This document shows positions 42,841-55,160 of a stretch of DNA of 64,000 nucleotides, one piece after another (position 1 is the stretch's first letter; every line of letters starts with the position of its first letter). This stretch comes from Patiria miniata (taxonomy: Eukaryota; Echinodermata; Asteroidea; Valvatida; Asterinidae), in contig NW_024037056.1 of the NCBI RefSeq assembly GCF_015706575.1, positions 11,731,176 through 11,795,175 on the forward strand, written 5' to 3'. A program made the position numbers and the translations under genes. Below the pieces are notes generated by a model. It was not told the origin of the DNA, searched no databases, and saw only the letters and a list, made by a program, of their open reading frames with translations.

Positions 42841-44185
42841 TAAGAATGGCTACCAGTGTGCATAAGGATTTAAGGCATAGGCTGGCCCTCTGGGACCAGC
42901 CTAAATGCAGGGTCAGAAACAAAATATGTTTGATAGAAAAACAAGTGTACACAATATTTGACTCAAACTGCATATAAGTGTACATTTCCGATACATATTG
43001 ACCGAAAGTTCTAGCCTCGGCCGATTCGAAATGAACCGAACAGTAACACCAAATAACTCGCCCTAAACAAACCCGCCTCTTAAAATGCCGAAGTTTAATT
43101 CCGAATAATTTCACGAACGAATAGCGCTACATCGATAATCAGTTCCGAAACCTTGTATTTTTTTTTTGGCGCGAATATGACTGCAGCGCGTGGGCAAGAA
43201 ATCGAAGCCAATCAGTGCATTGCGCGTTCAAAAGTCGTTACCCATCACATCCGAAAGAATTCACGCAAGTGCGAATACATGTACTGCGAAACAGTAATAT
43301 GAGTTGGGCATTGAGGGGTGATAAACACTACTGGACTTGATTAGAAAACAGTTCCGACCTAAAGACATTATGAAAATGCATTATAAAAAGAATAATTCTG
43401 TGACATTTTTGGCTGCATGTCTTACTGAATTTTCTTTCAAGTCTTTCATGCACGTGTTCATGTCACATATCGTGATTTTGTTTTAACCTTTAGCTAAAAG
43501 TGCAGACACATATCAATATGAACAACAAATTATAATGCTTCATGCTAGAAATATTCTCTGACAAGTTATGCTACAAGCAAAACAACACTGTTTCAGCTTC
43601 TGCGGCATGACGTCATGTGTTTGCGCATTTACGCCACCTAGGGCGCCCTCCGGAGTTCGTTTAGCCCTCCCCAATTTATGCCTTGCTTGGAGGCCTAACC
43701 AGCAAAATGTCACGGCTGTATAAAAGCACAAGCTCAACAATATAGGTAGAAGTTGGTTTCTCATACATTGTGTGAATGAAAGCCGTATGCTTTAGGGTTA
43801 CTGGAAAAAGGGAAAACCCCACGATTTAGTGCGCTTTTTCCTAAAACAATATTATTTAAGCTCACAGAGCTTAAGCCCACAGAGCTCAGATACTTTTACA
43901 GATGCGCCTACAAATAGGTATTAGAAGACCATCACTTGTGTCAGTATCTGTTTCAATAATTGTTATATCCTGCATCGGTTAAAAGGAAATATGACTTTCA
44001 TTATTATGTTTTTTACGCGTATACGACTACTAAATCTACCCAATGTCACACATTTCATGTTAAAACAAGCTCGATCGGATCTCGGAAGCTGCGGGCCAAC
44101 GAATTTGTGTTCATGCTGAGTCACTTGATTGTTCAATGTAATTTATGGAAGGAGTAGGCCTGTGTTTTGAGTAAAAAAAAAACCC
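42841..44185. other. No gene seen
   Basis: Contains a tgacgtca word at 43609-43616 and a small direct repeat (taagctcacagagctt with aagcccacagagctc) at 43858-43888. No recognisable frame. Confidence 0.45.
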
Positions 44186-44266
44186 CAAGGTTTTTTACCC
44201 CAGTGACCACATGATGACCTTTGACCCCAGGTTGGTCATGTGACATGTTGGGTAAAAAAAACCCAT
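44186..44266 (+). repeat. DR1-like dispersed repeat, short copy
   Basis: ccccagtgaccacatgatga, cctttgaccccaggttggtc, atgtgac matches 25905-25970. It is framed by ggttttttaccc and gggtaaaaaaaaccc, an inverted pair. Confidence 0.7.
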
Positions 44267-44867
44267 TTGCCCAACTTTTTTCGGTAGTGTTTCCACTAGA
44301 ATTGTACCAATAAACGGAATTCAACCCGCCGAAAAGAAAGCGAAACGGGCGACAGGCAATAACGTAATAATCCCTACTCCAGCACCAAGCAGACGAGCTA
44401 ATAATGCTAAACCTCGCGCAGCGATCCAGATTGTGTCATTTTCCCTCCTAAAATTCTTCCCCAATTCGCCCCGGAGCGACCAGGCAATTGGGAGCGCTCA
44501 GGTGTGAGCAAAAGCCGTTGGAATTAACCAACCTTGCCCCATCGGATCGATATCAGTAGAGACAATTTTTTTCCCAAAGCCTTTAACCGTCGTGTTTCTG
44601 TGTCGATTTGGCGCTTTTTTACGCCTTTTTTTCTGCGGTCATTATTAAAAGCGCGGGATTTGTTTTCATTTGGGGATGTTTGCTTGTGTTTTGGCCACTC
44701 GGCCGGTTACAAGGTTACAGCAGGCTGCGCGGTTCGCCTTTTGTGTATACCATGTCGATGAATTTTGTCCTTTGATTTCAATGACGATTTTGTCCTTATG
44801 GATATAAGTCCAATCTACGAGGGTTCACTATAAAAGACACCTAGTTAGATATAGACACTAAATCTAG
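44267..44867. other. No gene seen
   Basis: A GC-richer stretch at 44340-44520 includes gctaataatgctaaacctcg and ggcaattggg, and a CAGGTG word. Possibly conserved non-coding DNA; nothing firm. Confidence 0.4.
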
Positions 44868-45168
44868 TTTGATATTGGACACTGGACATGCATATACGTT
44901 TGCACAGCAAATTTCTACAGTATTTCGATATTGGACATAATTATATTACATACGTTTGTGAAGCGAATGTCTACTTTATTTCGGTATTGGACATTGGACA
45001 TTCGCATACGTTTGTGCAGCGAACGTCAACTTATATTTCGATACTGGACATCCACATACGTTTGTACAGCGAATGTATAATCCACATACGTTTGTACAGC
45101 GAATGTCTACTTTTCATTCCCATATTGGACACTGGACATTCACATAGGTTTGTAAAGCGAATGTGTTT
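44868..45168. repeat. Minisatellite, unit about 55-65 bp, about five copies
   Basis: cacatacgtttgtacagcga, atgtctacttt, ttcggtattggacattggac recurs with indels. The unit core acgtttgt-cagcgaatgt appears at about 44897, 44952, 45008, 45058, 45089 and 45144. A 95-codon frame runs through it and reflects the repeat. Confidence 0.82.
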
Positions 45169-45261
45169 TCCCTGACTGGAAAAATGGAAACTCATTTTGG
45201 AGGTTTTCCGTGATTTGAAGAGTGGCTGGGAACCCTACTTTGGTGCTTTCGTGGTTCCCGA

Positions 45262-45610
45262 GGTTAACCCTCCTGCTATTTAAGCAGTCACAGACAGTCA
45301 AAATTCACTTCCACTTCCCCTGCTACACTTTTAACACAGGCTAGTCATCAGCAGTCAGATCATATCATCACTGTGACTAGTCAAACTGGGTCAACAGACA
45401 AAGCAGGCAAGTTGTGGTCACAACTGTTTTATCACTCACCCGGAGTCAAAGCATAGCTGTATCAAGTTACTTTATCAGTCCAAGGCAGTCAATCCTGCTT
45501 TATGTGGGCTGGCAATTCTTAAGGGTTGAAAAATAGTCACTTGATTGACTTTGACTGCGAGGACAACTTTGCAGTTTGCACAGAATGTAAGTTTGCACAG
45601 AATAACAAGA
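45262..45610 (+). repeat. Dispersed repeat family Z, copy 3
   Basis: gttaaccctcctgctattta, agcagtcacagacagtcaaa, acacaggctagtcatcagca, agcaggcaagttgtggtcac, ggagtcaaagcatagctgta, cagtcaatcctgctttatg, cacttgattgactttgact, and gcacagaatgtaagtttgca. Closest to copy 1. Confidence 0.83.
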
Positions 45611-46564
45611 TCATTTCAAAGATGGCCGTATGATGTGAAGTAACTCTATCAACTTCAAAAATATCCACCAAGCTGTAATGTGACAAGTGTGTATACTGGA
45701 TACTATGCTCTTTAGGCGACCGGGGCTGAAGGATCGACAAAGCTAATAAAAGGCGACAGGTTCAGCGAGAAAGAAAAGAAACTCGCTCCGAGGAGTATCA
45801 CAGCAAGATGAAATTATTGTTGCCCGATGACGATGTTGACTAACGAATTGAGGTCAAGCAAGGAACAATCTCAGGATTTCAACAACCAAAACAAAATGGT
45901 TGGAGGGAGTGAATGATGAAACAAGAGAAGCCAAATATCGTCAAAGTTGTGTGACCGTGTTGAACTATATGACCGAGTAACCCTGAAGTTATTTTTCTTT
46001 ACATAGTTAACTTGACACCTGTTATTTGTTTTTTATACTCAGATTTGTCCTGAAGCATTTAACAAAAAAAAATTATGAAAACGATCTTTTATTGTATTTT
46101 TGAGCACAAAGTGTTATTAAAGCCTCATGACTTTTTATTTTTACTTCAAACTGAAGGGTTGAATGTCACGCAGTGGCTAAAAAAATATTGCTTGGAGGAA
46201 AACTTTGTTTACCAAAAAACAGCCTTTAGAACAGAAACAGGCAATACACGTCGTATTAACCTGCTTTTGTGTTGGGGTTTTTGTTTTGAACAAATATTTC
46301 TAGTTCATAAGAGTCGTCGTTTCGTTTCTGTAGGTTATATTCCTTATTTAGTGTTATATTGAATTTCATGTTTTCCAAACTTCGGATGCAATTTTTATCT
46401 TTGCTCAAGGATTGTGCACTGGAGCTCAATGTGGTCAAAGTTTCTTCTTTAAGAACATCAAATCCTGCAATACGGGGCCAAAACTAACTGAACACTTCAG
46501 TTGAACACTGAACGCTTATCAACATTCTCGAGACGGGTATGAAACTGAACCTAAAACACAACCG
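45611..46564. other. No gene seen
   Basis: Unassigned. A 95-codon frame at 46075-46362 is AT-rich and featureless. Confidence 0.45.
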
Positions 46565-46930
46565 AGGTGACTGACCGGTTTTAGATTGGTTAATTACACG
46601 GCTTGGTGTTAGTGAAACGATGTCATTAACACACAGCTTATGAGCAGTAATTAATATCCATCAGATCTTGACAAGCGACGGGTTACAATTTGCTATTTGG
46701 ATTAAAAAAATTCGGTTCCAATTATACCGGACCACAGAGTAAATAGGTAGAACAATGGTCGAGGTGATGGCTAAAGGAATACAAACATACAGCAGTGAGT
46801 GTGACCGGAGACAATGGAGAAAGGGGATTATTTGTTTTTGGTAACTGAGAATTAATTAACGCGGATTGCTTAATTGGTGATTTGGCGGCTGGTGGTTATG
46901 TGCAAATATTGGTTCGGTAGGACGAAGGTT
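46565..46930. promoter_or_regulatory. Candidate non-coding regulatory block with TAAT sites
   Basis: Sites ggttaattac (46587), cattaacac (46624), agtaattaatatcc (46649), gaattaattaacgcgg (46850) and gcttaattggtg (46869) fall in non-repetitive sequence, with ccaattata at 46708. This looks like an enhancer, but AT-rich DNA gives such words by chance. Confidence 0.25.
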
Positions 46931-47094
46931 GGTAATGGAATGGTGTTTTTATAAGAGAGTGGCAGCTGACGCAGCAGGAAAATGAAATGTTGTGTAGGGA
47001 GTGAGTATATGGATGTGAAGAAGAAGACTGTTAGTCAAATTAGGTTTTGCCCTTCACTGACGTATTAACACTGTATACTCAGTGTGTTACCGCC

Positions 47095-47150
47095 CAAGTG
47101 AAAGTTGGAAAAAAAATCACTCGGATGGGACTCGAACCCACGACCTCCTG
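47095..47150 (-). repeat. tRNA-like fragment
   Basis: On the minus strand: tccactaaaaagcaggagg, tcgtgggttcgagtcccatc. The T-arm and loop resemble a tRNA, but no D-arm or acceptor pairing is present. Probably the remains of a tRNA-derived SINE. Confidence 0.55.
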
Positions 47151-47214
47151 CTTTTTAGTGGAATCCCATCTTATGAAGAGGACAGTGTTTTATATAAGAA
47201 CAGTTGGGTTTCTT

Positions 47215-47490
47215 TAAAACGTGGAGCTAGTGTGGCCTTGTGGGTAGGGATCGTGACTCATGATTAGAGGGTCAGAGATTCGAATCCAGCTGCTGGCCAT
47301 TATGTTGCGTCCTTTGGCAAGCCACTTGCCTCTCTCCACCCAGGAGTATATAAATGGTTTGTAATCCGTGGTGGACTAGCATCCCATCCAAGGGGAATCG
47401 AGTCTCAGTACTGTTGTTTCATGCAAATTTCGGAAACCGGAGACAAACGCGGCCCTGATTGACCATAATTATTGGCTCGTGCCAGACACA
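47215..47490 (+). mobile_element. tRNA-derived SINE, family B, copy 2
   Basis: The head gtggccttgtgggtagggat (A-box-like) and gattcgaatccagctgctgg (B-box-like) are both visible. The body follows: ccattatgttgcgtcctttg, ctctccacccaggagtatat, gactagcatcccatccaagg and gaaaccggagacaaacgcgg. This is the best-preserved head among the SINEs here. Confidence 0.86.
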
Positions 47491-49160
47491 GGGGTGTGAG
47501 TGACCACTGATAAAAATAGCTGAAAACAGCTGGAAAAAGGTGTAAAAAAACCTGAACTTTGGAAATCTCCTATACTTTTGTACAAAGCAAGTGAGGGAAA
47601 AAAAGCTGAAATCCAAAACAAAAAAAAGCTGAAATCTTTAAAGCTGAGATTTCACACCCCTGCAGACATCCCTCGCTTTAAAAACTAGAGGTTTGTTTAT
47701 TTTATAATAAAGGGGGAATTGAAAGAACCTCATGAAGCTAGCACCGTAGCACGTGATGCCCTGGTGTTAAACATATGAATAGTGCTGACAAAAACAATTC
47801 GAAAACCCATGTAAAAAGCCAATGAACATGAATATGCACTTGGTAAAAAGAAATACAGAATTTACTATTGTGTAATTTTCTTGGAATGATCATTGTGCCA
47901 TTACGACCATGCGTTTACGACTGTTCAGAATTTCACGATGTAGAAATTAGCAGGGCAAGACATAACTCATAAAAACGAGGAACGTCGTTGAGACCCTTTG
48001 TTGCCTCGAAAAAGACTCGATAAAAATGTTAAAAATGTTGAAGGGAAAGGCTTTAACTACAACACAAATGATCACGAACCTAAAGTAAATTACCACATGA
48101 ATTTTAAAGTAGTAATGAAACAAAGATTTTGAAGCAATTTAGTAGTTTTAATTATGGTTAAAGTGCCAATAACATATTACTTTAAGAAGCTCGTTGGCTG
48201 GCCAAATAGTTTATCTTTGCGGTCAAAAATGCAGAGGCCAACTTTATTCAAGAGGACAGCTGTCCCCGATATATAACCCCAATTACAAAAATCCATGTCA
48301 CAAGTAGACATCTCGATACGGATGACCAGTGCATTCTTGGAAAAAAAAATATTTCCCTCTCAAACTGGGACATTACGGGAACTCGGCTCCACCGACCGTG
48401 TCATCGAACTAGCTTGATGGGGGAATCAGCGCTCGCAGCCCCGCGGACACTCACGAGCTTAACCGCACCCGCGGCCGTACATACATCATCCGCGGACAGT
48501 GAAAAACTAAACAAGCATTGAAAATGAGACAGTTATTGATAGCGAAGGGGAAAAAAGAAAAAGAAGAAGAAGAAGAGTGGAATATCCCATCTGCAGTCGG
48601 CGAGTCTGTGTGTCATCTCGATACGGGGATTTACCTTAGGACGTCTGTCCCCGTTTTTGTGAGTTTTGATTGCAGATAATACTTACTGGTTACAGTAGAC
48701 GAGCAGTGTTTCTATAGCAGTCTTCTTTTCATTGTTGGCATATTGGTTTCTATTGGTTGGTGTTTCGATACTGATTGGTGAAGCTGGGTGCATTTACCTT
48801 GATGTAAATTGGATGGTAATTGAAAAAAAGAGTATCCCGAGGCTTGGTATGGGGTTTTGTATGCCGTAGATTGTGTGCGGTGAAAATGGACGAAAGTAGT
48901 GAAGAGATTCTTTGTAAGAATCTCTCTGTGCCTTAAATTGTGTGAATCTGTAATTGATGTGGAATGGATAGGCCTTTTGACCAATATCAGGGGCTTCCAA
49001 CTACAAACTTTGTTTCTACTAAGCACAGAAACGTTTTGCTTAGGAAAAAACAGGTTACCAGTCAAAATGCCATGTGGTTAAGAATGCTTTTGACTGGTTC
49101 TAAAAGAGGAAATAAGCTCATCCAGGGGAACAGTTGCTTTCCTGAGAATTAACAAGCTCC
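47491..49160. other. No gene seen; CpG-rich patch at 48.36-48.49 kb
   Basis: 48360-48490 is clearly GC-rich (cagccccgcggacactcacg, cacccgcggccg). A GAA tract lies at 48559-48575. The 117-codon minus frame at 48712-49065 is unrecognised. The patch could mark a promoter or exon, but nothing decides it. Confidence 0.4.
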
Positions 49161-49164
49161 TATA

Positions 49165-49485
49165 CAGGGTGAGTAAAAAAAGCGAAACCCAAATGTCGGG
49201 ACCATTGTTTTAGTGAAGTTCTGCATGTAACACTTTAGAAATCTAGGATATGAAAGCCCAATTCATAAGCTCTCTTTAGTACAAGAATCATTCAAATCAC
49301 TCATGTGCTTTTCAAGTTACGGACTTTTAAACACAAGCACCGTATTAAAGTTCTGTCCACCGATCACAAAAAGGTATAGTGTTCTTTCAGTAAAACAACA
49401 CAATCACACAGGGATGTGTGAATTGTTTTCGTTTTGATGAAAGAATGCACACCTTTTGTGTGATCCGTGGAGAACTTCCATAAGC
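49165..49485 (+). mobile_element. TA-type MITE family 3, longest copy
   Basis: Starts cagggtgagtaaaaaaagcg at 49165 after TA. It runs through the left arm (gaaacccaaatgtcgggacc, ctaggatatgaaagcccaat, cttttcaagttacgg) to a central hairpin, where gatcacaaaaaggtatagtg, ttctttc pairs with gaaagaatgcacaccttttg, tgtgatc. The right arm stops at about 49485. Confidence 0.83.
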
Positions 49486-50261
49486 GCAACTAATCAGCTA
49501 CACTCTCATGCATATTCATTTTCCTGTGTCGTGACCAACTACGGCGTCCGATTAGGAACAATTTGCACACCGTGTTGATTAAAATTCAACGGCTCGCCGA
49601 CGCTAATTTCATCACATACCTGTCACAGTGCGTGGAATTAAGATCTCGCGCTCTGAAGAGTGTCGTATTTGTTTTAATGGAGTGAATTTTTGTGCGCCCG
49701 TTAATTTTCCGCATACGTGATTTTGTTTTGCCGGCGACGTGGCGACAAGCGCAGTGATTGAGCATGTCGTAAAACATTTTTTTTCTTCAAGAAATGACCT
49801 TGACCTTGAGTTAGAACACAGATTATTATCGCCGGAAGTGGACTAATTTCGAATGCAGGCATCAATACCGGACACTGCGCGTTGGCGCAAATAGGCCAAA
49901 GCGACCATTAGGGGCCAATAGAAATGGTCCACGAACGCGTACGGGATACGTATGCGGGTCGGAAACGTTGCTTACGGTTATTTCATTAGGCACACTGATG
50001 GCCAATGCGTATTTCTTTAAAATGTTAAAAGATATTAATATATGGATTTGGTAAAATAACCACACAAAATGGTGGTGTGTCCTGTTTTGTATATAATTTT
50101 CTAACGCGGGGTACCGAAAAAAAAATATTTTCCACAAACCGTGTACAAGAAAATGCACTCAAACAGACGGAAGTCTTATGGTCATAAATTACAAATACGC
50201 TTTGTCTTATTGAACTTTTGCATATTTACAGAACATGAAGATTATTACAAGTCTGCCGAAT
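49486..50261. other. No gene seen
   Basis: Unassigned. The 98-codon minus frame at 49862-50158 is not recognisable. Confidence 0.5.
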
Positions 50262-50545
50262 GTGGCGGAGAACGCAGCTGTGCTGGTGTGCTAAGAATTT
50301 AGGACTATGAAATGCTGACTCACTGGAAGTATTGCGCATGCCTACGTGAGCATTGTGAACGTTCAACCAATAAAGCGGTAACTAAAAGGCACTGGATGTC
50401 ATGGGAGCCACAATGTCACGTGACACTTAAAAAGTGATTAAGTTCCGCCAGTCGGTCTTTATCAACCGTTTAAAACCAGCCAAGTGACAGGCTCTCGACC
50501 AATAGGAATTGGAAAACTATCTTTAGGTTTTATGAATACAATTTA
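50262..50545 (-). repeat. Dispersed repeat family X, copy 3
   Basis: Reverse complement of the 9212 copy's first 300 bp: ggactatgaaatgctgactc, attgcgcatgcctacgtgag, cattgtgaacgttcaaccaa, gtcacgtgacac, ggtctttatcaaccgtttaa, ctctcgaccaataggaattg, aaaactatctttaggttt. The 3' third is missing. Confidence 0.8.
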
Positions 50546-52444
50546 AAAAAAAAAACACATTTAAGTAAACAAAACATTTTTCATTTCAATAGCAATTGAT
50601 ATAATAAAAAATAAGTCGAAACTAAACAAATACATTCAAATTGAATACATTCAATAAAATAGGTAAAGTTTGCGGTAAAAATAGAACAGATTTGTTTACA
50701 AATCCATTGTTATTGGAGTGGTAAGATGACGGACAGTGACTTTATTTTGAACAGCCAATGGGGCTATCCACATTTTTTTTGACATGGAGATCGGCCAATT
50801 GTGTTCCCCGGCTGTAAGACGGCTAAAGCCTCGCAGCAACTTTTATAGGATGAAGGTAAATACCTCCTTGATGATGAAATGGGACATTTCATCAGCAGGC
50901 ACGATTTGGGTCAAGGCTACAGCAATAGGGCCTTCAAAGAACTCGTGTTTAGTCTAATGATGAACGTCTGTCCTAATCACATACAATATATAACTGTTAA
51001 TTGCTGTCAATTCGCTCCGACGAGAAAATCCTTATATATGAAAAACTCGAGCAGTCCTGATCGATTCTGTCTGACAAAGGCGTGCTGTACATTGGTAATA
51101 AAGATTAATCAGTCTTGAACTGCGTCTTGTATCGTGTATAGGGAAATCAGCATCTTGTTATTTGATCGAATGCGATTGTATTTTTATTTTTCCATCGGAG
51201 ACGACAGTCGAAGGAAAGGTAGCGGAATGAAGATTGTTTTGTAATCTGTGAGCTTCAGGTTTAGGAGTTTCCGATTCACATAATAAAATACAGGTCGTAT
51301 TTCCTTTGGAGATACTATAAAGTTGGACTGCCTGGGATAAATTCAGACCTGAATATTATAGCTTTTGGAAAAGAAGTAATTTTGACAAGTGTTTTGATAT
51401 TCGATAACCGCACTAATGCTTATATAATAATTTCTGCCCCGAAATCTACAATCGAAAGTAAGCGCTACGTACACTTAAGGACGTAAGATATTTTTTGTAC
51501 AACTAACTCTAATACGTATCATATCTTTGTTAACCTCTTTAAAGACTGTATAGCTAGCTGCTGCCCCAGTCGATGGAACAATTCGATTAAATTTTTTTTT
51601 TTTATAAATCAAACAGACCTATGTCAATTCAAAACAAATTGTAAAGACTGGCATGCAGGCATCAAATGACGTAACGTGTTTTTGTAAAACTAATTATGAC
51701 GTAAAACATATTTTTTTGTGAAAGTAATTTAAGACTAGGTAGCTGACTAGAGAACCATTAGAAGAAACTACTTTACCTTGTTCAAAAGATCTTTTCAACA
51801 CTACGGAAATAAATCTGTGTCAATCCAATGCAAAGATGTCAAGTCTGGCAAGATTAATTTACACGTTGGTTGCACTAAAGGAACACAATCAAATCGATGT
51901 TTGTCAGCTCACAGAACAAGAAATTTTGGTTCGAGATTAAGTTCCAGAGGTCAGATTGTTACTGTTTCTCACGCAACAACAAAAATCTCCTGTAAAAGAA
52001 GAAGAAAAAACTAGAGTTTGTTTTGGTAATCACAAACAACCACGAAATGAAAATTGCTGCGGGCTTTTTTCCATATCCGATCGCCGCAATGAGAAACCTG
52101 AGCGATCGTTTTACCCATAAAAGGGAAGAAGATTCACCGATAATCGGGACCGCGGTTCAGCGGGAGATTCATTCGAAATTTCGGCGGGCGCAATCACGGG
52201 GAAAAACGGGGGCAGGTGGTGGCTCGGACTATACGGTGCGAGAGCGCGAGACAGAGGAAACCAAGAATGATAATTTTGATGCTTCATTTTCTTGATATCG
52301 GTTACATGTGATTCGTGTAAGTTTGAAATGTTTAGTAATCGATATTAGACTTTATTGGGATTTATAAAAAAAAAAATCGATGCTGGACTAATAACTGAGA
52401 GTCGTCATAATCCAGGAACAAAAGTTCCTGTCGGTCACAATCAT
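50546..52444. other. No gene accepted
   Basis: The largest quiet block. Frames at 50879-51118, 51778-52014 and 52023-52295 (78-90 codons) are free of known repeats. The last is CpG-rich, hydrophilic and Arg/Glu-rich, so it is the likeliest of these to be part of an exon, but I recognise no domain. Confidence 0.4.
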
Positions 52445-52730
52445 GTAAATAGTGTGGGTTATTATTATTAATTATTTCTGGTAATGAAACCAAGGATTCC
52501 TCAAAAGCGCCCTAGGCACTGTAGCTCACAAGCATGAAGAAACCTGTAGAGAAAAGACAATGAGAAGAATTGACAGTTTTAGAGTTAGAGGTGGGAGGGA
52601 AACCGCAGAATGGGAAAGCTCACGGAATCAGGCAGGGACTGAAAACTCAATCCACATTTTGACCGTGAGACGGGAATCGAACCCGGGTCACAGCGATGGA
52701 ATCATAGGCAAGGTAAAGTCCCGCTACGTC
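52445..52730 (-). mobile_element. tRNA-derived SINE, family D, copy 2
   Basis: (ATT)n at 52461-52474, aagcgccctaggcactgtag, gaggtgggagggaaaccgca, gaatgggaaagctcacggaa, tcaggcagggactgaaaact and the reversed head gacgggaatcgaacccgggt, cacagcgatg. The head lies at the right, so the element reads on the minus strand. Confidence 0.78.
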
Positions 52731-52977
52731 ATCCTGATGGTCGTGGTTAATATAATTGATACTGGACTATATTTAGATTTTACAACAGAATCGAAAGTGC
52801 ACTATAGGAACAATGATTGAAATTCACGAAAGCCATGTCGGACATTTTAAAAAAGGTATGCACGCATGTCGGACATTAAGCACGGCTGTGATTGGTCAAA
52901 GCTTCAGGGGCGTGGCTTATTGTGCCTTTTTAAACTCACACCCCCAAAAAAATTACCTTGCTTTGTACAGTTAACTT

Positions 52978-53475
52978 GTATTCATAAGTACCTAACACAG
53001 TTTTCCCATTCCTATTGGTCGAGAGCCCGTCACGTGGCCGGTTTTAAACGGCTGATAAACCGGCTGGACTTTTCCAGTGTCACGTGATTTTGGACTCCTC
53101 TGAACTCCGGTGCCAGTGCCGTTTTATTGGTTGAACGTTCACAATCCTCACGTTGCCATGCGCAATACTACCAGTGAGTCAGTATTTCATAGTCCTAAAT
53201 TCAAACTTCACCGCCACAGCTGCGTTCTGCGCCACATCACGCAGTACGCGCGACGCGCGCGCAAATCTCCAAATAAGGAGTTGTTGACGACTTCTCGTGA
53301 GAAAAACAAGAGGTAGAGTTGCTGAACTAAATCGTTGGAAATTTATAATTTTTGACTTGTTTGACTTTGGACCGAAAAAGTTTAGATTTTTTTTGACCGA
53401 AAGGTTATTAATGGGAATAAATATTTGCTTGGCCGGTATCAAACATTATACATGTATGTTTAAAACCGGTTAAAG
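52978..53475 (+). repeat. Dispersed repeat family X, copy 4
   Basis: ttcataagtacctaacacag, tcctattggtcgagagcccg, tcacgtggccggttttaaac, ggctgataaaccggctgg, tattggttgaacgttcacaa, cagtgagtcagtatttcata, acgcagtacgcgcgacgcg and, at the end, gcttggccggtatcaaacat. Complete relative to copy 1. Confidence 0.82.
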
Positions 53476-54804
53476 TCTGGATGCTGATAATTACCCGAGC
53501 CGAAGGTAATTTTGATTATAAATATTCATGAAGGTACTGGTATTTTTACACAGATTGCGTGGAGAGGTGACTTCTTGTATACGTACCAAAGCTGAAAAAA
53601 CACTGTCCACACCTTTCAGCACACTATTTACACATGAATGTACCACGCGGTCACTTCAAACTCGGACACCGAGTTGTCAAAACAATCACTCGCGCCTTTG
53701 TGTTCTTCGGATATCTTTCTCGAAGACCGTGCATGTTTGTTGCATACAGGTATTTTGCTTTATTATCGCCACACATTTGGGAGCCGTCATACAGAAATGA
53801 TTAAGTCCGTCACACGTCATTCCGCCTTTGCCGCTCTAACTCTGATATTTGCTTTCTAAATATTCATTTTTTTTTGTACCTGCGCCTCTCTCACCTTTTT
53901 TACACGGTTGAAAAGAGCGATCGATCAGTGGCGGGGAAGAAGACGGTCGCTTCCGTGCCGGGGATCTCGCGCTTGACTCCCACTCGCCATTAAAAGACTG
54001 CCCCGCTCCGGTACGGGCGATTTGAAATTCATCGGAATCCGCGCAAATCATTTTTTTCTTGTCCTGCTGTTCGCTACTTTGGTAAATTGGTTCAGATGGT
54101 TTGGGGAATACGCATTTGGTTATATGAAATCTTCTTTTTATTCGTGCAGTGGCCAGAAATCAATCATATCTATTTGCATACGGGAATTTGGGATTGAAAA
54201 AGTGCAGTGTCGACAAGTTCATGATAAAATGTACCTGCGTATTAAAGCCGTGGTAAACTTACCGTAAAAAATCTGATACTGCAGCTTTCGATTTTTGGCG
54301 CAAACATGTATGAAAGCATTCTCGGTATTTATTTCACACAAAATAGGCCAAAACCAGAATCAATTCACAACACACATTTTAATTACATGTGATACGAGTA
54401 AATGAGGTAATGATTGAATTCATATTGTTCTGCAATATCCAAAATTAATTACCGGCAGTTTTTCTTGCTTCCAAACATTATCAAGCTACTTTTTGCAGGG
54501 TTCGACTTAATGTTCTGTTTCACTAGCCAGCCGGGCTACTGAAACAGACTCTTAACTAGCCCGCGGACATTTTGACTAGCCCGCTCGTTTTTCTTGTATA
54601 GAGTGTCTCATAAACAACAATGTGCGTACATGTAAAACGTGTATCCTGAGGCAATCTTGTCATTTTTTTTTAATAAACAGATCCAATAATTTAACCCTAC
54701 ACAGTTAATAAAATTAGACACAAATGGATACAGGTTTACTTTTAATGAATTAGTTCTTCCTGCTCTTTTATCTTTGCCGTAGCCCAATAATTGTTGACTC
54801 GGAG
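53476..54804. other. No gene seen
   Basis: Unassigned. A GC-richer stretch at 53920-54030 has short opposed frames. A 90-codon plus frame (53528-53800) is not recognisable. Confidence 0.45.
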
Positions 54805-54890
54805 AATAGGAGAGTGTTATATTACAGGGACAAAGGGAAACACAAAGCATTGTCCTCGGGAGTATAGTAAAACAAAAGTAAAGTGTGTGT
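54805..54890 (+). repeat. Single unit end of the 212-bp GT-rich repeat
   Basis: taggagagtgttatattaca, gggacaaagggaaacacaaa, gcattgtcctcgggagtata, gtaaaac followed by a (GT)n stretch matches 23219-23300. Confidence 0.8.
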
Positions 54891-54954
54891 ATGTGGATGT
54901 AACTTTTGCCTTGTTGAATTAGTTTCTGCTGGTCCTAGAGGGCCAGCCTGGTAT

Positions 54955-55160
54955 CCTCTTTGTACATATCTGGCTGAGGCTGACTGACTGTCACTTGTTA
55001 CTTAGACTCCTGGCAGTGCTATCGTATAGATCACCCCGTAACGCCAGGGAATGGGCTACATCCCGGCCACTGTGTAGACAACATGCATGAAGACTTCCAG
55101 TGAACAGAATCAATTGAACAGAATGTTGTGTGCTCTGGGACCAGCTCTATAGGCTTATCT
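54955..55160 (+). repeat. Dispersed repeat family W, copy 2
   Basis: gctgactgactgtcact, actcctggcagtgctatcgt, accccgtaacgccagggaat, cggccactgtgtagac, catgaagacttccagtgaac and tctgggaccagctct. It closely follows 62895-63110. Confidence 0.78.

Noticed and set aside
44868-45168. CRISPR-like repeats with variable spacing
   Set aside because: Repeats and the sequence between them drift together, as in a minisatellite; the spacers are not unique.
47095-47150. tRNA gene on the minus strand
   Set aside because: Only the T-arm and part of an anticodon-like arm fit; no D-arm or acceptor stem. More likely SINE-derived.
52023-52295. 90-codon plus frame in CpG-rich DNA
   Set aside because: Hydrophilic and plausible as part of an exon, but no domain, splice sites or partner exon could be fixed.
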